The notes: a model not told the origin generated them from the sequence alone. Counted from the stretch's first letter, positions 19,120 to 28,303 are shown. The stretch is 64,000 nt of DNA from Allorhizobium undicola ORS 992 = ATCC 700741 (GCF_000621665.1 NZ_JHXQ01000007.1:62001-126000), one strand, 5' to 3'. Translations and numbers: made by a program.

Positions 19120-20007
19120 GTGGCGCGCAATGTTCCGACCTATGGGCTTTATGGCGAAGAGACATCGAAACAACCGCAATTCTGGCTGCATTGCGAAACG
19201 CTCTATGCCCGCAGCAGCATCTACCGCTTTGAAATCGCCCCGCACCAGCATGAGCTTTTCTTTCAGATCTTGTACATTCGCGAAGGCTCCGGCGATGCAA
19301 GCCTTGACGGTCGAAGCCATGTCCTCAAGCCACCGGCGCTGTTGATATTGCCGCCGGGCACCACTCACGGCTTTCGATTTTCCCGTGACGTGCAGGGCCT
19401 GATCGTCACGGCCTTGCCGGCGGCGCTGCCCACCGCGTTGCAACCTTTGTTGCTGGCACTGCTTGCGAAGCCTCGCCTGCTGCCTCTTCAGACTGATGCC
19501 GCAGAGGGGTTTCTTCTGGAGCAGATTGCCGCAGAGTTTGACGGAATGGGACAGACGCGCAGCCTGATGGTGGAGTCGCTTCTGACGGCCGCCGTCATTC
19601 ATCTGGCGCGAAGCAGCGCCCCTTCCACCTTGGGCGACAACGGTGACGAGCCACGGCTGGCGCGGTTGCAAAATCTGATCGCGCTGCATTTTCGTGCCCA
19701 TAAGCCGGTGAGTTTCTATGCGCGGGAACTTGGCCTTTCGTCCACCCATCTCACCCGCATGGTAAAAAGCCGGTTCGGCCTGACGCTCCAGACCATGCTG
19801 GCCCACAAGCTGATCGAAACCGCCCGTCAGGAGCTGATTTTCAGCCATGTCAGTGTCAAAACCATTGCCGAGAGCCTGGGTTTTCAGGACCCGGCCTATT
19901 TCACCCGCTTCTTCACGCGCGAAACCGGCATGACACCGCGTCAATGGCGTCAGCAGGAGCGGGAAAGGCTAGACGTTTTCGGCCAGAGCCGGGAGACGTT
20001 TGGCTGA
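19120..20007 (+). CDS. pobR: AraC-family activator, probable pobA regulator (PobR type)
   Basis: 295 residues if translation begins at the GTG at 19120, which has AGGAG seven bases upstream; the frame is open further upstream into pobA but without a good start. An N-terminal cupin-like sensing domain (FEIAPHQHELFFQILYI, LLILPPGTTHGF) is followed by the two C-terminal AraC helix-turn-helix units (SFYARELGLSSTHLTRMVKSRFG and KTIAESLGFQDPAYFTRFFTRETGMTPRQWR). Its divergence from pobA indicates it activates pobA in response to 4-hydroxybenzoate. Confidence 0.85.
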   Translation: MARNVPTYGLYGEETSKQPQFWLHCETLYARSSIYRFEIAPHQHELFFQILYIREGSGDASLDGRSHVLKPPALLILPPGTTHGFRFSRDVQGLIVTALPAALPTALQPLLLALLAKPRLLPLQTDAAEGFLLEQIAAEFDGMGQTRSLMVESLLTAAVIHLARSSAPSTLGDNGDEPRLARLQNLIALHFRAHKPVSFYARELGLSSTHLTRMVKSRFGLTLQTMLAHKLIETARQELIFSHVSVKTIAESLGFQDPAYFTRFFTRETGMTPRQWRQQERERLDVFGQSRETFG

Positions 20008-20013
20008 AACGGC

Positions 20014-20775
20014 TTATCCCAAAGCTGTCCGCAATTCCCGCTGCGTGGCCAGCAGCAGGTCGAGATAGCGTCCGGCCATTTCTGCGGCAGGCGCGTGGGC
20101 GGCAGGCGCGCCGATATTGAGGGCGGCCAATACGTGCCCACGGCGGTCAAAAACCGGCACGGCAATGGAGCAGAGGCCTATTTCCAATTCCTGATCGATC
20201 AGCGCATAGCCTTGCTGGCGCACGACGGCAATTTCCTCCAGCAAGACGGCGGGGTCGGTGCGGGTAAAGGGCGTATGCGCCCTCAGCGTGCTGGCTGCCA
20301 GCACGGCCTTCATTTCCTCCTCAGGCAGGGCTGCCAGCAATACGCGGCCCATGGACGCACTATAGGCGGGCAGGCGAGAGCCCGGCATGAGGTTGATGGA
20401 CATGACCCGTCTTTGCGCCGCACGGGCGATATAGACCACCTCGGTGCCATCGAGAATGGAGGCCGACGCGCTTTGCCCGGCCTGTTCCGAAAGCCTGTCA
20501 AGATGCGGCTGGAGAAGTGCCGGGAGCGGCGCCGCCGAAAGCCAGCCATGGCCAAGCCGCAGGATTTTTGCCGTCAGGGAAAAGAATTTGCCGTCGTAAT
20601 CGGCATAGCCCAGTTCCGCCAATGTCAAAAGACAGCGTCGCGCCGTTGCACGATCAAGGCCGCAGCCTGCGGCGGCCTCGGCAATCGACAGGCGTGGCTT
20701 GTCGGCGCTGAACGCCTCCAGCACCGCCAGGCCTTTGGCAAAACCGCCCATGATGTCCTTCTCGCCCAATGCCAC
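20014..20775 (-). CDS. pcaR: IclR-family regulator of beta-ketoadipate genes
   Basis: 253 residues from a GTG at 20775 with GGAG six bases before it; an ATG at 20751 (MGGFAKGLAVLEAF) is the alternative. Winged helix-turn-helix at the N-terminus (LSIAEAAAGCGLDRATARRCLLTLAELGY) and the IclR effector domain (ASASILDGTEVVYIARA, LEIGLCSIAVPVFD). Divergent from pcaIJF, with a PcaR-like site in the gap, it likely controls the CoA-transferase and thiolase genes in response to beta-ketoadipate. It ends six bases from the AraC gene, tail to tail. Confidence 0.87.
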   Translation of the reverse strand: MALGEKDIMGGFAKGLAVLEAFSADKPRLSIAEAAAGCGLDRATARRCLLTLAELGYADYDGKFFSLTAKILRLGHGWLSAAPLPALLQPHLDRLSEQAGQSASASILDGTEVVYIARAAQRRVMSINLMPGSRLPAYSASMGRVLLAALPEEEMKAVLAASTLRAHTPFTRTDPAVLLEEIAVVRQQGYALIDQELEIGLCSIAVPVFDRRGHVLAALNIGAPAAHAPAAEMAGRYLDLLLATQRELRTALG

Positions 20776-20789
20776 ATCGATCTCCAAAA

Positions 20790-20821
20790 GTGCGATAATC
20801 GAACAAATATCGTATATCGCA
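20790..20821. promoter_or_regulatory. PcaR-type operator in the pcaR-pcaI gap
   Basis: GTGCGATAATCGAAC (20790-20804) is nearly self-complementary and, read on the other strand as GTTCGATTATCGCAC, closely resembles the 15-bp site known for IclR-type PcaR of pseudomonads (GTTCGATAATCGCAC, recalled from literature). A second diverged half, ATCGTATATCGCAC, follows at 20809-20822, giving an overall dyad TGCGATA...TATCGCA. It lies just upstream of pcaR's start and 90 bases from pcaI, so it may serve both. Confidence 0.7.
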
Positions 20822-20909
20822 CATTTTTCTTGCCGTCCAGCCGAACCCCGCCTAGTTCTACCCATGGAGGTGGCCCATCCGGGCCAAAAATCACACGGGA
20901 GTTCCCGAC

Positions 20910-21617
20910 ATGGACAAGACAATTGCGAGCGCGGCGGACGCCGTCTCGGAGATCGGCGATGGCGCCACCGTCATGATTGGCGGTTTCGGCGGCTCCGGCG
21001 CGCCGATCGAGCTTATTCACGCTTTGATCGACAAAGGGCCTAAGAACCTGACGGTCATCAACAACAATGCCGGCAACGGCCGCATTGGCATTGCCGCGAT
21101 GATCGATGCAGGGCTGGTGAAGAAGATGATCTGCTCCTTCCCGCGCTCTTCCGATCCGCGCGCCTTTACCGACCGTTACCTTGCGGGCCAGATCGAGCTG
21201 GAGCTTGTGCCGCAAGGCACGCTTGCCGAGCGCATTCGCGCCGGGGGCGCGGGCATTCCCGCCTTCTACACGCCCACCGGCTTCGGCACGGAACTGGCGC
21301 AAGGCAAGGTTATTGCCGAATTCGACGGTCGCTCCTACGTGCAGGAGCGCTGGCTGAAGGCGGATTTCGCCATCGTCAAGGCGCATCTGGCCGACCGCCA
21401 CGGCAACCTCACCTACCGCAAGGCGGGCCGTAACTTCAATCCGCTGATGTGCATGGCGGCCAGCCGTACCATCGTGCAGGCCTGCGAGATCGTCGAGCCC
21501 GGTGAAATCGATGCCGAACTGGTGGTAACGCCCGGCATTTTCGTGGACCGGGTGGTGAAGATCGCCAATCCGCAGCAGGAAGAAGAGCTTATTCGAGCCG
21601 GAGTGGCCTACGTATGA
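20910..21617 (+). CDS. pcaI: 3-Oxoadipate CoA-transferase, alpha subunit
   Basis: 235 residues. CoA-transferase family I alpha chain with the glycine-rich GDGATVMIGGFGGSGAP (about 18-34) and LTVINNNAGNG. Together with PcaJ it moves CoA from succinyl-CoA to beta-ketoadipate, the penultimate step of the pathway. GGGAG lies nine bases before the start; the stop overlaps pcaJ by four bases, consistent with a 1:1 complex. Confidence 0.94.
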   Translation: MDKTIASAADAVSEIGDGATVMIGGFGGSGAPIELIHALIDKGPKNLTVINNNAGNGRIGIAAMIDAGLVKKMICSFPRSSDPRAFTDRYLAGQIELELVPQGTLAERIRAGGAGIPAFYTPTGFGTELAQGKVIAEFDGRSYVQERWLKADFAIVKAHLADRHGNLTYRKAGRNFNPLMCMAASRTIVQACEIVEPGEIDAELVVTPGIFVDRVVKIANPQQEEELIRAGVAYV

Positions 21618-22303
21618 CCGTTGATACGCGCGAAGACATCAAGCTTTCCAACGCCCAGATCGCCTGGCGCGCCGCGCAGGACATTGCCGACGGCGCCTAT
21701 GTCAATCTTGGCATCGGCTTTCCCGAAATGGTGGCCCGCTATCAGCCGCCGGGCCGTGAAGCGATCTTTCATACCGAAAACGGCATTCTCAATTTCGGCG
21801 AGCAACCGCCGGCAGGCGAGGAGGACTGGGATCTTATCAATGCCGGCAAGAAAGCCGTGACCTTGAAGCCGGGTGCTGCCTTCTTCCATCACGCCGACAG
21901 CTTCGCCATGGTGCGGGGCGGACATCTGGATGTTGCCATTCTCGGCGCCTATCAGGTGGCGGAAAGTGGTGATCTTGCCAATTGGCGGGTCGGTTCCAAG
22001 GGTGTTCCAGCCGTTGGCGGCGCCATGGACCTCGTGCATGGGGCAAAGCAGGTCTGCGTCATCACCGAGCATGTCACCAAGACCGGTGAACCGAAGCTGG
22101 TGGAACGCTGCACGTTTCCGCTGACGGGCGTTGGTTGCATTACCCGCGTTTATACCAGCCACGCCGTGGTGGACATCGTGCAGGGCCGTTTCGTGCTGCG
22201 GGAGAAGCTTGCGGCCATGACGCTTGAGGAATTGCAGGCCATGACGGGTGCGAAACTGCATATCGAAGGTCCGGTGGCTGATCTTGTCGTGCCGGAATTG
22301 TGA
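21614..22303 (+). CDS. pcaJ: 3-Oxoadipate CoA-transferase, beta subunit
   Basis: 229 residues with the beta-chain features YVNLGIGFPEMVA and the catalytic glutamate in HTENGILNFG (about residue 57), which forms the thioester intermediate. GGAMDLVHGAK and the late ERCTFPLTG stretch are typical. Starts inside pcaI's stop and is followed nine bases later by pcaF. Confidence 0.94.
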   Translation: MTVDTREDIKLSNAQIAWRAAQDIADGAYVNLGIGFPEMVARYQPPGREAIFHTENGILNFGEQPPAGEEDWDLINAGKKAVTLKPGAAFFHHADSFAMVRGGHLDVAILGAYQVAESGDLANWRVGSKGVPAVGGAMDLVHGAKQVCVITEHVTKTGEPKLVERCTFPLTGVGCITRVYTSHAVVDIVQGRFVLREKLAAMTLEELQAMTGAKLHIEGPVADLVVPEL

Positions 22304-22312
22304 GGATTTTCC

Positions 22313-23518
22313 ATGACTGACGCCTTTATCTGCGACTATATCCGCACGCCCATCGGCCGTTTCGGCGGTTCGCTTTCTTCCGTTCGTGCCGACGATCTGG
22401 GTGCCGTTCCGCTGAAGGCGCTGATGGCGCGGCATTCCGGTCTCGACTGGCAGGCGGTGGATGACGTTATCTATGGCTGCGCCAACCAGGCCGGTGAAGA
22501 TAACCGCAACGTGGCCCGCATGTCGCTGCTTCTGGCGGGCCTGCCGGACAGTGTCACCGGCACCACCATCAACCGGCTCTGCGGCTCCGGCATGGATGCC
22601 TTGATAACGGCGGCCCGCGCCATCAAGGCCGGAGAGGCCGATCTGATGATTGCAGGCGGCGTGGAAAGCATGAGCCGCGCACCCTTCGTGATGCCCAAGG
22701 CCGAGAGCGCCTTTTCGCGGGCGGCCGAGATTTACGATACCACCATCGGCTGGCGCTTCATCAATCCGGTGATGAAGAAGCAATATGGCGTCGATTCCAT
22801 GCCGGAAACCGGCGAGAACGTTGCCGCCGATTTCAATATTTCCCGCGAGGATCAGGACGCCTTTGCTGTACAGAGCCAGAACAAGGCGGCCGCGGCCCAG
22901 GCCAATGGCCGACTGGCCCGGGAAATTACCCCCGTCACCATTCCCCAGCGCAAGGGTGATCCGGTCATCGTGGAAAAGGACGAGCATCCTCGCGCCACCA
23001 CGATCGAAACGCTGGCCAAGCTTGCCACGCCCTTCAAAAAGGAAGGCGGTACCGTCACCGCTGGCAATGCCTCAGGCGTCAATGATGGAGCGGCCGCGCT
23101 GATCATTGCCTCGGAAGCGGCAGCGAAAAAGCATGGACTTACCCCGATTGCCCGCATTCTTGGCGGCGCAACGGCGGGCGTGCCGCCGCGCATCATGGGC
23201 ATCGGCCCGGCTCCCGCCAGCCAGAAGCTGCTGGATCGGCTTGGCCTGACGCAAAGCCAGCTTGACGTGATCGAGTTGAACGAGGCCTTTGCCTCGCAGG
23301 GGCTGGCAAGTTTGCGCCAGCTTGGCATTGCCGATGACGATCCGCGCGTCAACCGCAATGGCGGCGCCATTGCCCTTGGCCATCCGCTCGGCATGTCGGG
23401 GGCGCGCATCTCGGGCACGGCAGCACTGGAGCTGCAATTGTCAGGCGGTCGCTATGCGCTGGCCACCATGTGCATTGGCGTTGGACAAGGCATTGCCGTG
23501 GCGCTGGAGCGCGTCTGA
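22313..23518 (+). CDS. pcaF: Beta-ketoadipyl-CoA thiolase
   Basis: A 401-residue thiolase. Nucleophilic cysteine in NRLCGSGMDA (about residue 90), histidine in GGAIALGHPLGMSGARI (about residue 357) and second cysteine in TMCIGVGQG near residue 387. The N-terminal FICDYIRTPIGRFGG is the signature of PcaF/PaaJ rather than acetoacetyl-CoA thiolases. It cleaves beta-ketoadipyl-CoA to succinyl-CoA and acetyl-CoA. Last gene of the pcaIJF unit; GAGGA precedes the start. Confidence 0.94.
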   Translation: MTDAFICDYIRTPIGRFGGSLSSVRADDLGAVPLKALMARHSGLDWQAVDDVIYGCANQAGEDNRNVARMSLLLAGLPDSVTGTTINRLCGSGMDALITAARAIKAGEADLMIAGGVESMSRAPFVMPKAESAFSRAAEIYDTTIGWRFINPVMKKQYGVDSMPETGENVAADFNISREDQDAFAVQSQNKAAAAQANGRLAREITPVTIPQRKGDPVIVEKDEHPRATTIETLAKLATPFKKEGGTVTAGNASGVNDGAAALIIASEAAAKKHGLTPIARILGGATAGVPPRIMGIGPAPASQKLLDRLGLTQSQLDVIELNEAFASQGLASLRQLGIADDDPRVNRNGGAIALGHPLGMSGARISGTAALELQLSGGRYALATMCIGVGQGIAVALERV

Positions 23519-23539
23519 GCTTACATCACCGGGAATATG

Positions 23540-23555
23540 CGGCCCGGTCGGGCCG
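23540..23555. terminator. GC-rich hairpin between convergent pcaF and pcaQ
   Basis: CGGCCCG-GT-CGGGCCG is a perfect dyad in the 58-bp gap between the stop codons of pcaF and pcaQ. No T-run follows on either strand, so termination efficiency is uncertain; it may act in both directions. Confidence 0.45.
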
Positions 23556-23576
23556 TGTATTCAATATGGGTATTGT

Positions 23577-24506
23577 TCAAATACCGGCCGCCTCCGCTTT
23601 TCCCTGCGCCGCTGTGCGAATGGCCTGCATCAAAAGCATCAAGGGCAGCGAGGGCAGGCTTTCCGCCCGCATGGTCAGGCCGACCGGCCCGCTGGTGCCG
23701 GTCATGTCGAGGGGTAGAACAGCAAGGCTGTTATCGGCAATATCGCCTGCCACCACGCCTTCGGAGATGATCCACACTGCATCCGAACGCCGAAGGAAGG
23801 CCCGGCCAAAGCTGTCGGAAACGGTTTCGATCTGTACCGGCAAGGCGGCAATGCCGTGGGCAATGAGGAATTGTTCCACCACGGGCCGGATGATGGAATG
23901 GCGCGTTGGCATCAGCACGGGAAAATCGCCAAGCCGATCCAGCACGTCCACCCCCGCCGCAAGGAGCGGATGGGAGGCGCGAACGGCAAAAACCACATGT
24001 TCCGAATAGAGATGCTCGAAGGAAAAGCCTTTCATCTTTTCAGGCGCGGCGAGCCGGCCGACCACCAGATCCAGTTCGCCAAGCCGCAATTGCTCCAGCA
24101 AAACGGCGTTATCGCCGGTAACGATCTTGATGATGCTGCCGGTTTCTTCTGCCAGAAAGCTCAGCATGGCCTGCGGCATGATGCGGGCCGAAACCGTCGG
24201 CAGGGCGCCGATGCGAAGCGGCGGTGCGGCATTGGCCACCTCGCGGGATACTGAATCCATCGCCTGCCGCAAGGCGGTGATGGTTGCTCCCGCGTGCCGC
24301 AGGAAAACCTCGCCGGTGCGCGTCAGCCGAATTCCACGCCCTTCACGTTCCAGCAGGCGCGCATCCAGCATTTCCTCCAGTTCGCGGATGGTCTTCGTCA
24401 CCGCCGGTTGGCTTACATGCAGGCTTTCGGCTGCCCGGATCACGCTTTTAAGCCTTGCCACCTCCATGAAGGTGCGCAAATGGCGAAATTTGAGCGGAGG
24501 CTCCAT
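23577..24506 (-). CDS. pcaQ: LysR-family activator of pcaDCHGB
   Basis: 309 residues; N-terminal helix-turn-helix (FRHLRTFMEVARLKSVIRAA, HVSQPAVTKTIRELEEML) and a LysR substrate-binding domain. The PcaQ type is indicated by divergent placement next to pcaD and a matching operator in the 93-bp gap. In Agrobacterium and Sinorhizobium PcaQ responds to beta-carboxy-cis,cis-muconate and gamma-carboxymuconolactone; the same role is inferred here. Confidence 0.92.
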   Translation of the reverse strand: MEPPLKFRHLRTFMEVARLKSVIRAAESLHVSQPAVTKTIRELEEMLDARLLEREGRGIRLTRTGEVFLRHAGATITALRQAMDSVSREVANAAPPLRIGALPTVSARIMPQAMLSFLAEETGSIIKIVTGDNAVLLEQLRLGELDLVVGRLAAPEKMKGFSFEHLYSEHVVFAVRASHPLLAAGVDVLDRLGDFPVLMPTRHSIIRPVVEQFLIAHGIAALPVQIETVSDSFGRAFLRRSDAVWIISEGVVAGDIADNSLAVLPLDMTGTSGPVGLTMRAESLPSLPLMLLMQAIRTAAQGKAEAAGI

Positions 24507-24512
24507 GGAATG

Positions 24513-24528
24513 ATAATCCCCAGGTTAT
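24513..24528. promoter_or_regulatory. PcaQ binding site
   Basis: ATAATC-CCCA-GGTTAT fits the rhizobial PcaQ box ATAACC-N4-GGTTAA with two differences and is close to a perfect dyad. It begins seven bases from the pcaQ start codon and 72 bases from that of pcaD, suiting activation of pcaD and autorepression. An additional dyad, AAGTAA-TT-TTACTT, lies at 24543-24556 near the expected pcaD promoter. Confidence 0.75.
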
Positions 24529-24599
24529 GAAAATCGTGTGAAAAGTAATTTTACTTAACTTTCCGGATGGAACAAGATCGTCGGCAAGAGGAGAACGAC

Positions 24600-25397
24600 A
24601 TGCATTTTCTGCGCATCGAAAGCCGTGCCCTGCATTACCGCGCCATCGGGCTCAGTCCTTCAAAGCCAAGCATCGTCTTCATCAATTCGCTCGGAACGGA
24701 TTTCCGCATCTGGGACGAGGTGGTGGAACGGGTGGCGCCGGACTATGGCATCATTCTTTACGACAAGCGCGGCCATGGCCTGTCCGATAGCGGTAATGCG
24801 CCCTATTCCATCAACGATCATGTCGATGACCTGATCGCCCTTCTGTCTCATCTGCAACAGGGTCCAGTCATTGTCTGGGGGCTTTCGGTGGGCGGGTTGA
24901 TTGCGCAAGGACTTTATGCCCGGCGTCCGGATCTGGTGCGGGCCATGGTCTTGAGCAATACGGCCCACAAGATCGGCACGGCGGAGATGTGGAATGCCCG
25001 CATCGCCCAGATCGAGGCGGGCGGCATCGAGAGCCTGCTTGGGCCCATCATGGAACGCTGGTTTACGCCTCGCTTCCGCGAGGCGGGCAATGCTCTTTAC
25101 GCGGGCTGCTGCACCATGCTGATCCAGCAATCCGTCACCGGCTATAACGGCACCTGCGCGGCCATTCGCGATGCCGATTTCACGGACACCGCGCGGGAGA
25201 TCAAGGTGCCCGTGCTGTGCGTGGCGGGTGACGCCGACGGATCGACACCGGCAGAACTGGTCAAAAGCACCGCGGGCCTTATTCCCGGCAGCCGCTTTGC
25301 CGTGATCGAGAATGCCGCCCACATTCCCTGCATCGAGCAGCCGGATGCCTATGTGGCGGCGGTTCGAGGCTTTCTTTCATCCTTGCCGGAGAATTGA
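24600..25397 (+). CDS. pcaD: 3-Oxoadipate enol-lactonase
   Basis: 265 residues from the ATG at 24600, behind GAGGAG; an upstream in-frame ATG at 24567 lacks a site. Alpha/beta hydrolase with nucleophile Ser96 in WGLSVGG, acid near Asp211 (VAGDADGST) and His241 (NAAHIPCIEQP). It hydrolyses beta-ketoadipate enol-lactone to beta-ketoadipate. First gene of a tight pcaDCHGB operon; one base separates it from pcaC. Confidence 0.95.
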   Translation: MHFLRIESRALHYRAIGLSPSKPSIVFINSLGTDFRIWDEVVERVAPDYGIILYDKRGHGLSDSGNAPYSINDHVDDLIALLSHLQQGPVIVWGLSVGGLIAQGLYARRPDLVRAMVLSNTAHKIGTAEMWNARIAQIEAGGIESLLGPIMERWFTPRFREAGNALYAGCCTMLIQQSVTGYNGTCAAIRDADFTDTAREIKVPVLCVAGDADGSTPAELVKSTAGLIPGSRFAVIENAAHIPCIEQPDAYVAAVRGFLSSLPEN

Positions 25398-25398
25398 C

Positions 25399-25797
25399 AT
25401 GGCCGACAAGCCTCAATCCGAAATCTTCACGACGGGCATGGCAACGCGCCGCTCGGTTCTGGGCAATGCGCATGTGGACCGCGCCGAGGCCAACAAGACC
25501 GAATTCGACGCCCCTTTCCAGACCTTGATAACCGAGGCTGCCTGGGGCCGGGTCTGGTCGGGAACGCAATGGACGAAGCGGGAGCGCTCCATGGTCACGA
25601 TCGCGCTGCTTGCCGCGCTTGGCCAGGACGAGGAGGTGGCCATGCATGTGCGCGCCACCGCCAATACCGGGGCAACCGCCGAGGACATTCGCGAGGCGCT
25701 CATGCATGTGGCCATTTACGCCGGTGTTCCGGCGGCCAATCACGCTTTCAAGATCGCCAAGGCAACGCTTGCCGAAATGGCAGCCGCCAAGGCCTGA
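25399..25797 (+). CDS. pcaC: 4-Carboxymuconolactone decarboxylase
   Basis: A 132-residue protein of the CMD family, as a stand-alone PcaC rather than the PcaL fusion with PcaD. Visible family features: [39 protein letters not shown] and the [27 protein letters not shown] block. It decarboxylates gamma-carboxymuconolactone to the enol-lactone used by PcaD. Start one base after the pcaD stop. Confidence 0.95.
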   Translation: MADKPQSEIFTTGMATRRSVLGNAHVDRAEANKTEFDAPFQTLITEAAWGRVWSGTQWTKRERSMVTIALLAALGQDEEVAMHVRATANTGATAEDIREALMHVAIYAGVPAANHAFKIAKATLAEMAAAKA

Positions 25798-25850
25798 CAA
25801 CTCAAGCCCTGTTGCCGCGCAGCAGGGGCGCACCTTCACGGAGGAGAGCC

Positions 25851-26591
25851 ATGAACAACAGACAACCGGAGACCGGGGCCTTCTTCGCCCGCGACCGCGA
25901 CATGCACCCCCCGGCCTATACGCCGTGGTACAAGACAACCGTGCTGCGTTCGCCGCAGCGGGCATTGATTTCGCTTGAGGGCACGCGCAGCGAAATCACC
26001 GGGCCAGTCTTTGGCCACAACATGCTGAACGAGCTGGATAATGACCTGATCCTCAATTATGCCCGTCCGGGCGAAATGCCGGTCGGTCCCCGCATTCTCG
26101 TGCATGGCCGGGTGCTGGACGAGCGCGGCGTGGGCGTGGCCGGTGCGCTGGTGGAGTTCTGGCAGGCCAATGCCGGCGGGCGCTATCGCCACAAGAAGGA
26201 AACCTATCTGGCGCCGCTCGATCCGAATTTCGGCGGTTTCGGCCGCACCGTCACCGACGAAAACGGCTATTACTGGTTCAAGACCATCCAGCCCGGCCCC
26301 TATCCCTGGCCGAACGGGGTGAACGACTGGCGCCCGGCCCATATTCATTTTTCCATTTTCGGCCATGGCTTTGCCCAGCGCCTGATCACCCAAATGTATT
26401 TTGAGGGCGACCCGCTGATTTCCCGCTGTCCAATCGTCAAGACCATTCCCGACGAGGAAGCCATCCGGCGGCTTGTCGCGCCTCTCGACATGAACGCCAC
26501 CATTCCAATGGACATGCGCGCCTATAAATTCGACATCGTGCTGCGTGGCCGCCATTCGACACTGTTTGAAAACCGCAAGGAGGGCAACTGA
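25851..26591 (+). CDS. pcaH: Protocatechuate 3,4-dioxygenase, beta subunit
   Basis: 246 residues, GAGGAG upstream. The iron-binding subunit: [17 protein letters not shown] supplies the first tyrosine, and [17 protein letters not shown] with [12 protein letters not shown] supplies the second tyrosine and two histidines that hold Fe(III). With PcaG it opens protocatechuate between the hydroxyl groups to beta-carboxy-cis,cis-muconate. Stop is one base from pcaG. Confidence 0.96.
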   Translation: MNNRQPETGAFFARDRDMHPPAYTPWYKTTVLRSPQRALISLEGTRSEITGPVFGHNMLNELDNDLILNYARPGEMPVGPRILVHGRVLDERGVGVAGALVEFWQANAGGRYRHKKETYLAPLDPNFGGFGRTVTDENGYYWFKTIQPGPYPWPNGVNDWRPAHIHFSIFGHGFAQRLITQMYFEGDPLISRCPIVKTIPDEEAIRRLVAPLDMNATIPMDMRAYKFDIVLRGRHSTLFENRKEGN

Positions 26592-26592
26592 C

Positions 26593-27210
26593 ATGGTTCA
26601 GCCACTCGGATATCTGAAGGAAAGCGCCTCCCAGACCGCAGGCCCTTATGTGCATATCGGGCTTACGCCGAATTTTTGCGGCATTCATGGCGTTTACGAC
26701 AAGGATCTTGGTTCCGGCCCGCTTTACAGCGAAAAGGCCAAGGGTGAGCGCATCACCATTCGCGGTTTCGTCATCGATGGCGGCGGCAACACTCTGAAGG
26801 ATGCGCTGGTGGAAGTCTGGCAGGCCGATGCCGACGGCCTCTATAACAGCCCTTCGGAAACCCGTGGCAGTGCCGATCCGCATTTTTCCGGCTGGGGACG
26901 CTGCCCTGGCGATATGGCGACCGGCGAATTTGTGTTCGAGACCATCAAGCCGGGCGCCGTTCCCTTCCGCGATGGCCGCATGATGGCTCCGCATGTGACG
27001 TTCTGGGTGGTGGCGCGCGGCATCAATATCGGCTTGCAGACCCGCATGTATTTCCCCGACGAGGAAGAAGCCAATGCCGCCGACCCGGTTTTGGCCCGGA
27101 TTGAGCATAAAAGCCGGATTCCGACGCTGATTGCGAAAAAGGATGGCAGTAGCTACACCTTCGACATTCGCTTGCAGGGTGAAAACGAAACCATCTTCTT
27201 CGACATCTGA
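26593..27210 (+). CDS. pcaG: Protocatechuate 3,4-dioxygenase, alpha subunit
   Basis: 205 residues, homologous to PcaH but without the full iron ligand set. Features: LKESASQTAGPYVHIGLTPN, DALVEVWQADADGLYNSP, FSGWGRCPGDMATGEFVFETIKPG and the final FDIRLQGENETIFFDI, typical of PcaG. It forms the heterodimer with PcaH and starts one base after its stop. Confidence 0.95.
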   Translation: MVQPLGYLKESASQTAGPYVHIGLTPNFCGIHGVYDKDLGSGPLYSEKAKGERITIRGFVIDGGGNTLKDALVEVWQADADGLYNSPSETRGSADPHFSGWGRCPGDMATGEFVFETIKPGAVPFRDGRMMAPHVTFWVVARGINIGLQTRMYFPDEEEANAADPVLARIEHKSRIPTLIAKKDGSSYTFDIRLQGENETIFFDI

Positions 27211-27218
27211 CGGTTGCC

Positions 27219-28289
27219 ATGTCCTTTCTTGCCTTCGATCATCCCTTCCTGTCCGGCCTTGTCGGTGATGAGGAGATTGCCGCATATTTTTCCGCCGAGG
27301 CAGATATAGATGCCATGCTCGCCTTCGAGATGGCGCTTGCCGAGGCTGAGGCCGAATGCGGGGTGATCGAGGCCGCAGAGGCGCAGGCCATCCGGGCGGG
27401 GCTATCGGGTTTTTCGCCGGATATGGCCGATCTCAGGCGTGGCACGGCGCAAGACGGCGTTGTCATCCCTGCTCTGGTGCGGCAGATGCGCAAGGCCGTC
27501 GGCGGCGAGGCGGGCGAGAGGCTGCATTATGGCGCGACAAGTCAGGATGTCATCGATACCAGCCTGATGCTGCGATTGCAGCGAACGGTCCATTTGATCG
27601 ATCACCGGCTGGAAGATGTTTGCGCGGCTTTACAGGCGCTTTCAGACCGTCTGGGAACAAACGGCCTGATGGGGCGCACCCGAATGCAGGCGGCCATTGC
27701 CATCACTGTGGCGGACCGCATCGACTCCTGGCGGCGACCGCTGATGGACGGCCGCCGGCAGGCCGCAAGCCTGCTTGCCTCGGGTTTTGCCGTGCAATTT
27801 GGCGGTGCTGCGGGAACGCTTGAAAAATTTGGTGCCAAGGGACCGGCGGTTCGCGCCGCGCTGGCGCGGCGGCTGGGTCTGGTCGATGTGCCGCAATGGC
27901 AAAGCCAGCGCGGTCGGCTGGTGGATATTGGCCATTTTCTGACGAGCATTTCCGGCAGTCTCGGCAAATTCGGGCAGGATGTTGCCCTTCTTGCGCAAAC
28001 GGGCGGGGAAATCAGCCTGTCCGGCGGGGGCGGCTCTTCTGCCATGCCGCACAAGCAAAATCCGGTTGCGGCCGAGGTTCTGGTGACGCTTGCCCGTTTC
28101 AATGCGCTACAGATTGGCGGACTTTATCAATCCATGGTGCATGAGCAGGAAAGATCGGGCGCGGCCTGGACGTTGGAATGGCTGATACTGCCGCAAATCG
28201 CCGTAACAACAGGCGCATCGCTCAAACTTGCCGTAACGCTTGCTGGGTCCATTCAGTCTCTGGGGCAAGGCAAGACGATCGAGTCCTGA
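27219..28289 (+). CDS. pcaB: 3-Carboxy-cis,cis-muconate cycloisomerase
   Basis: 356 residues of the fumarase/aspartase superfamily, a short form near the length of rhizobial PcaB. Conserved blocks: GATSQDVIDTSLMLR (about 103-117), MGRTRMQAA, and the flexible-loop signature GGGGSSAMPHKQNPVAAE (about 265-282). It lactonises beta-carboxymuconate to gamma-carboxymuconolactone. Last gene of the pca operon, eight bases after pcaG; a repeat element begins 14 bases past its stop. Confidence 0.93.
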   Translation: MSFLAFDHPFLSGLVGDEEIAAYFSAEADIDAMLAFEMALAEAEAECGVIEAAEAQAIRAGLSGFSPDMADLRRGTAQDGVVIPALVRQMRKAVGGEAGERLHYGATSQDVIDTSLMLRLQRTVHLIDHRLEDVCAALQALSDRLGTNGLMGRTRMQAAIAITVADRIDSWRRPLMDGRRQAASLLASGFAVQFGGAAGTLEKFGAKGPAVRAALARRLGLVDVPQWQSQRGRLVDIGHFLTSISGSLGKFGQDVALLAQTGGEISLSGGGGSSAMPHKQNPVAAEVLVTLARFNALQIGGLYQSMVHEQERSGAAWTLEWLILPQIAVTTGASLKLAVTLAGSIQSLGQGKTIES

Positions 28290-28303
28290 ATTGTCTTCAT
28301 CTT

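Noticed and set aside
21608..22987. 459-codon minus-strand frame across pcaJ and pcaF
   Set aside because: Antisense to two conserved enzymes of the pathway, no motif or promoter support.
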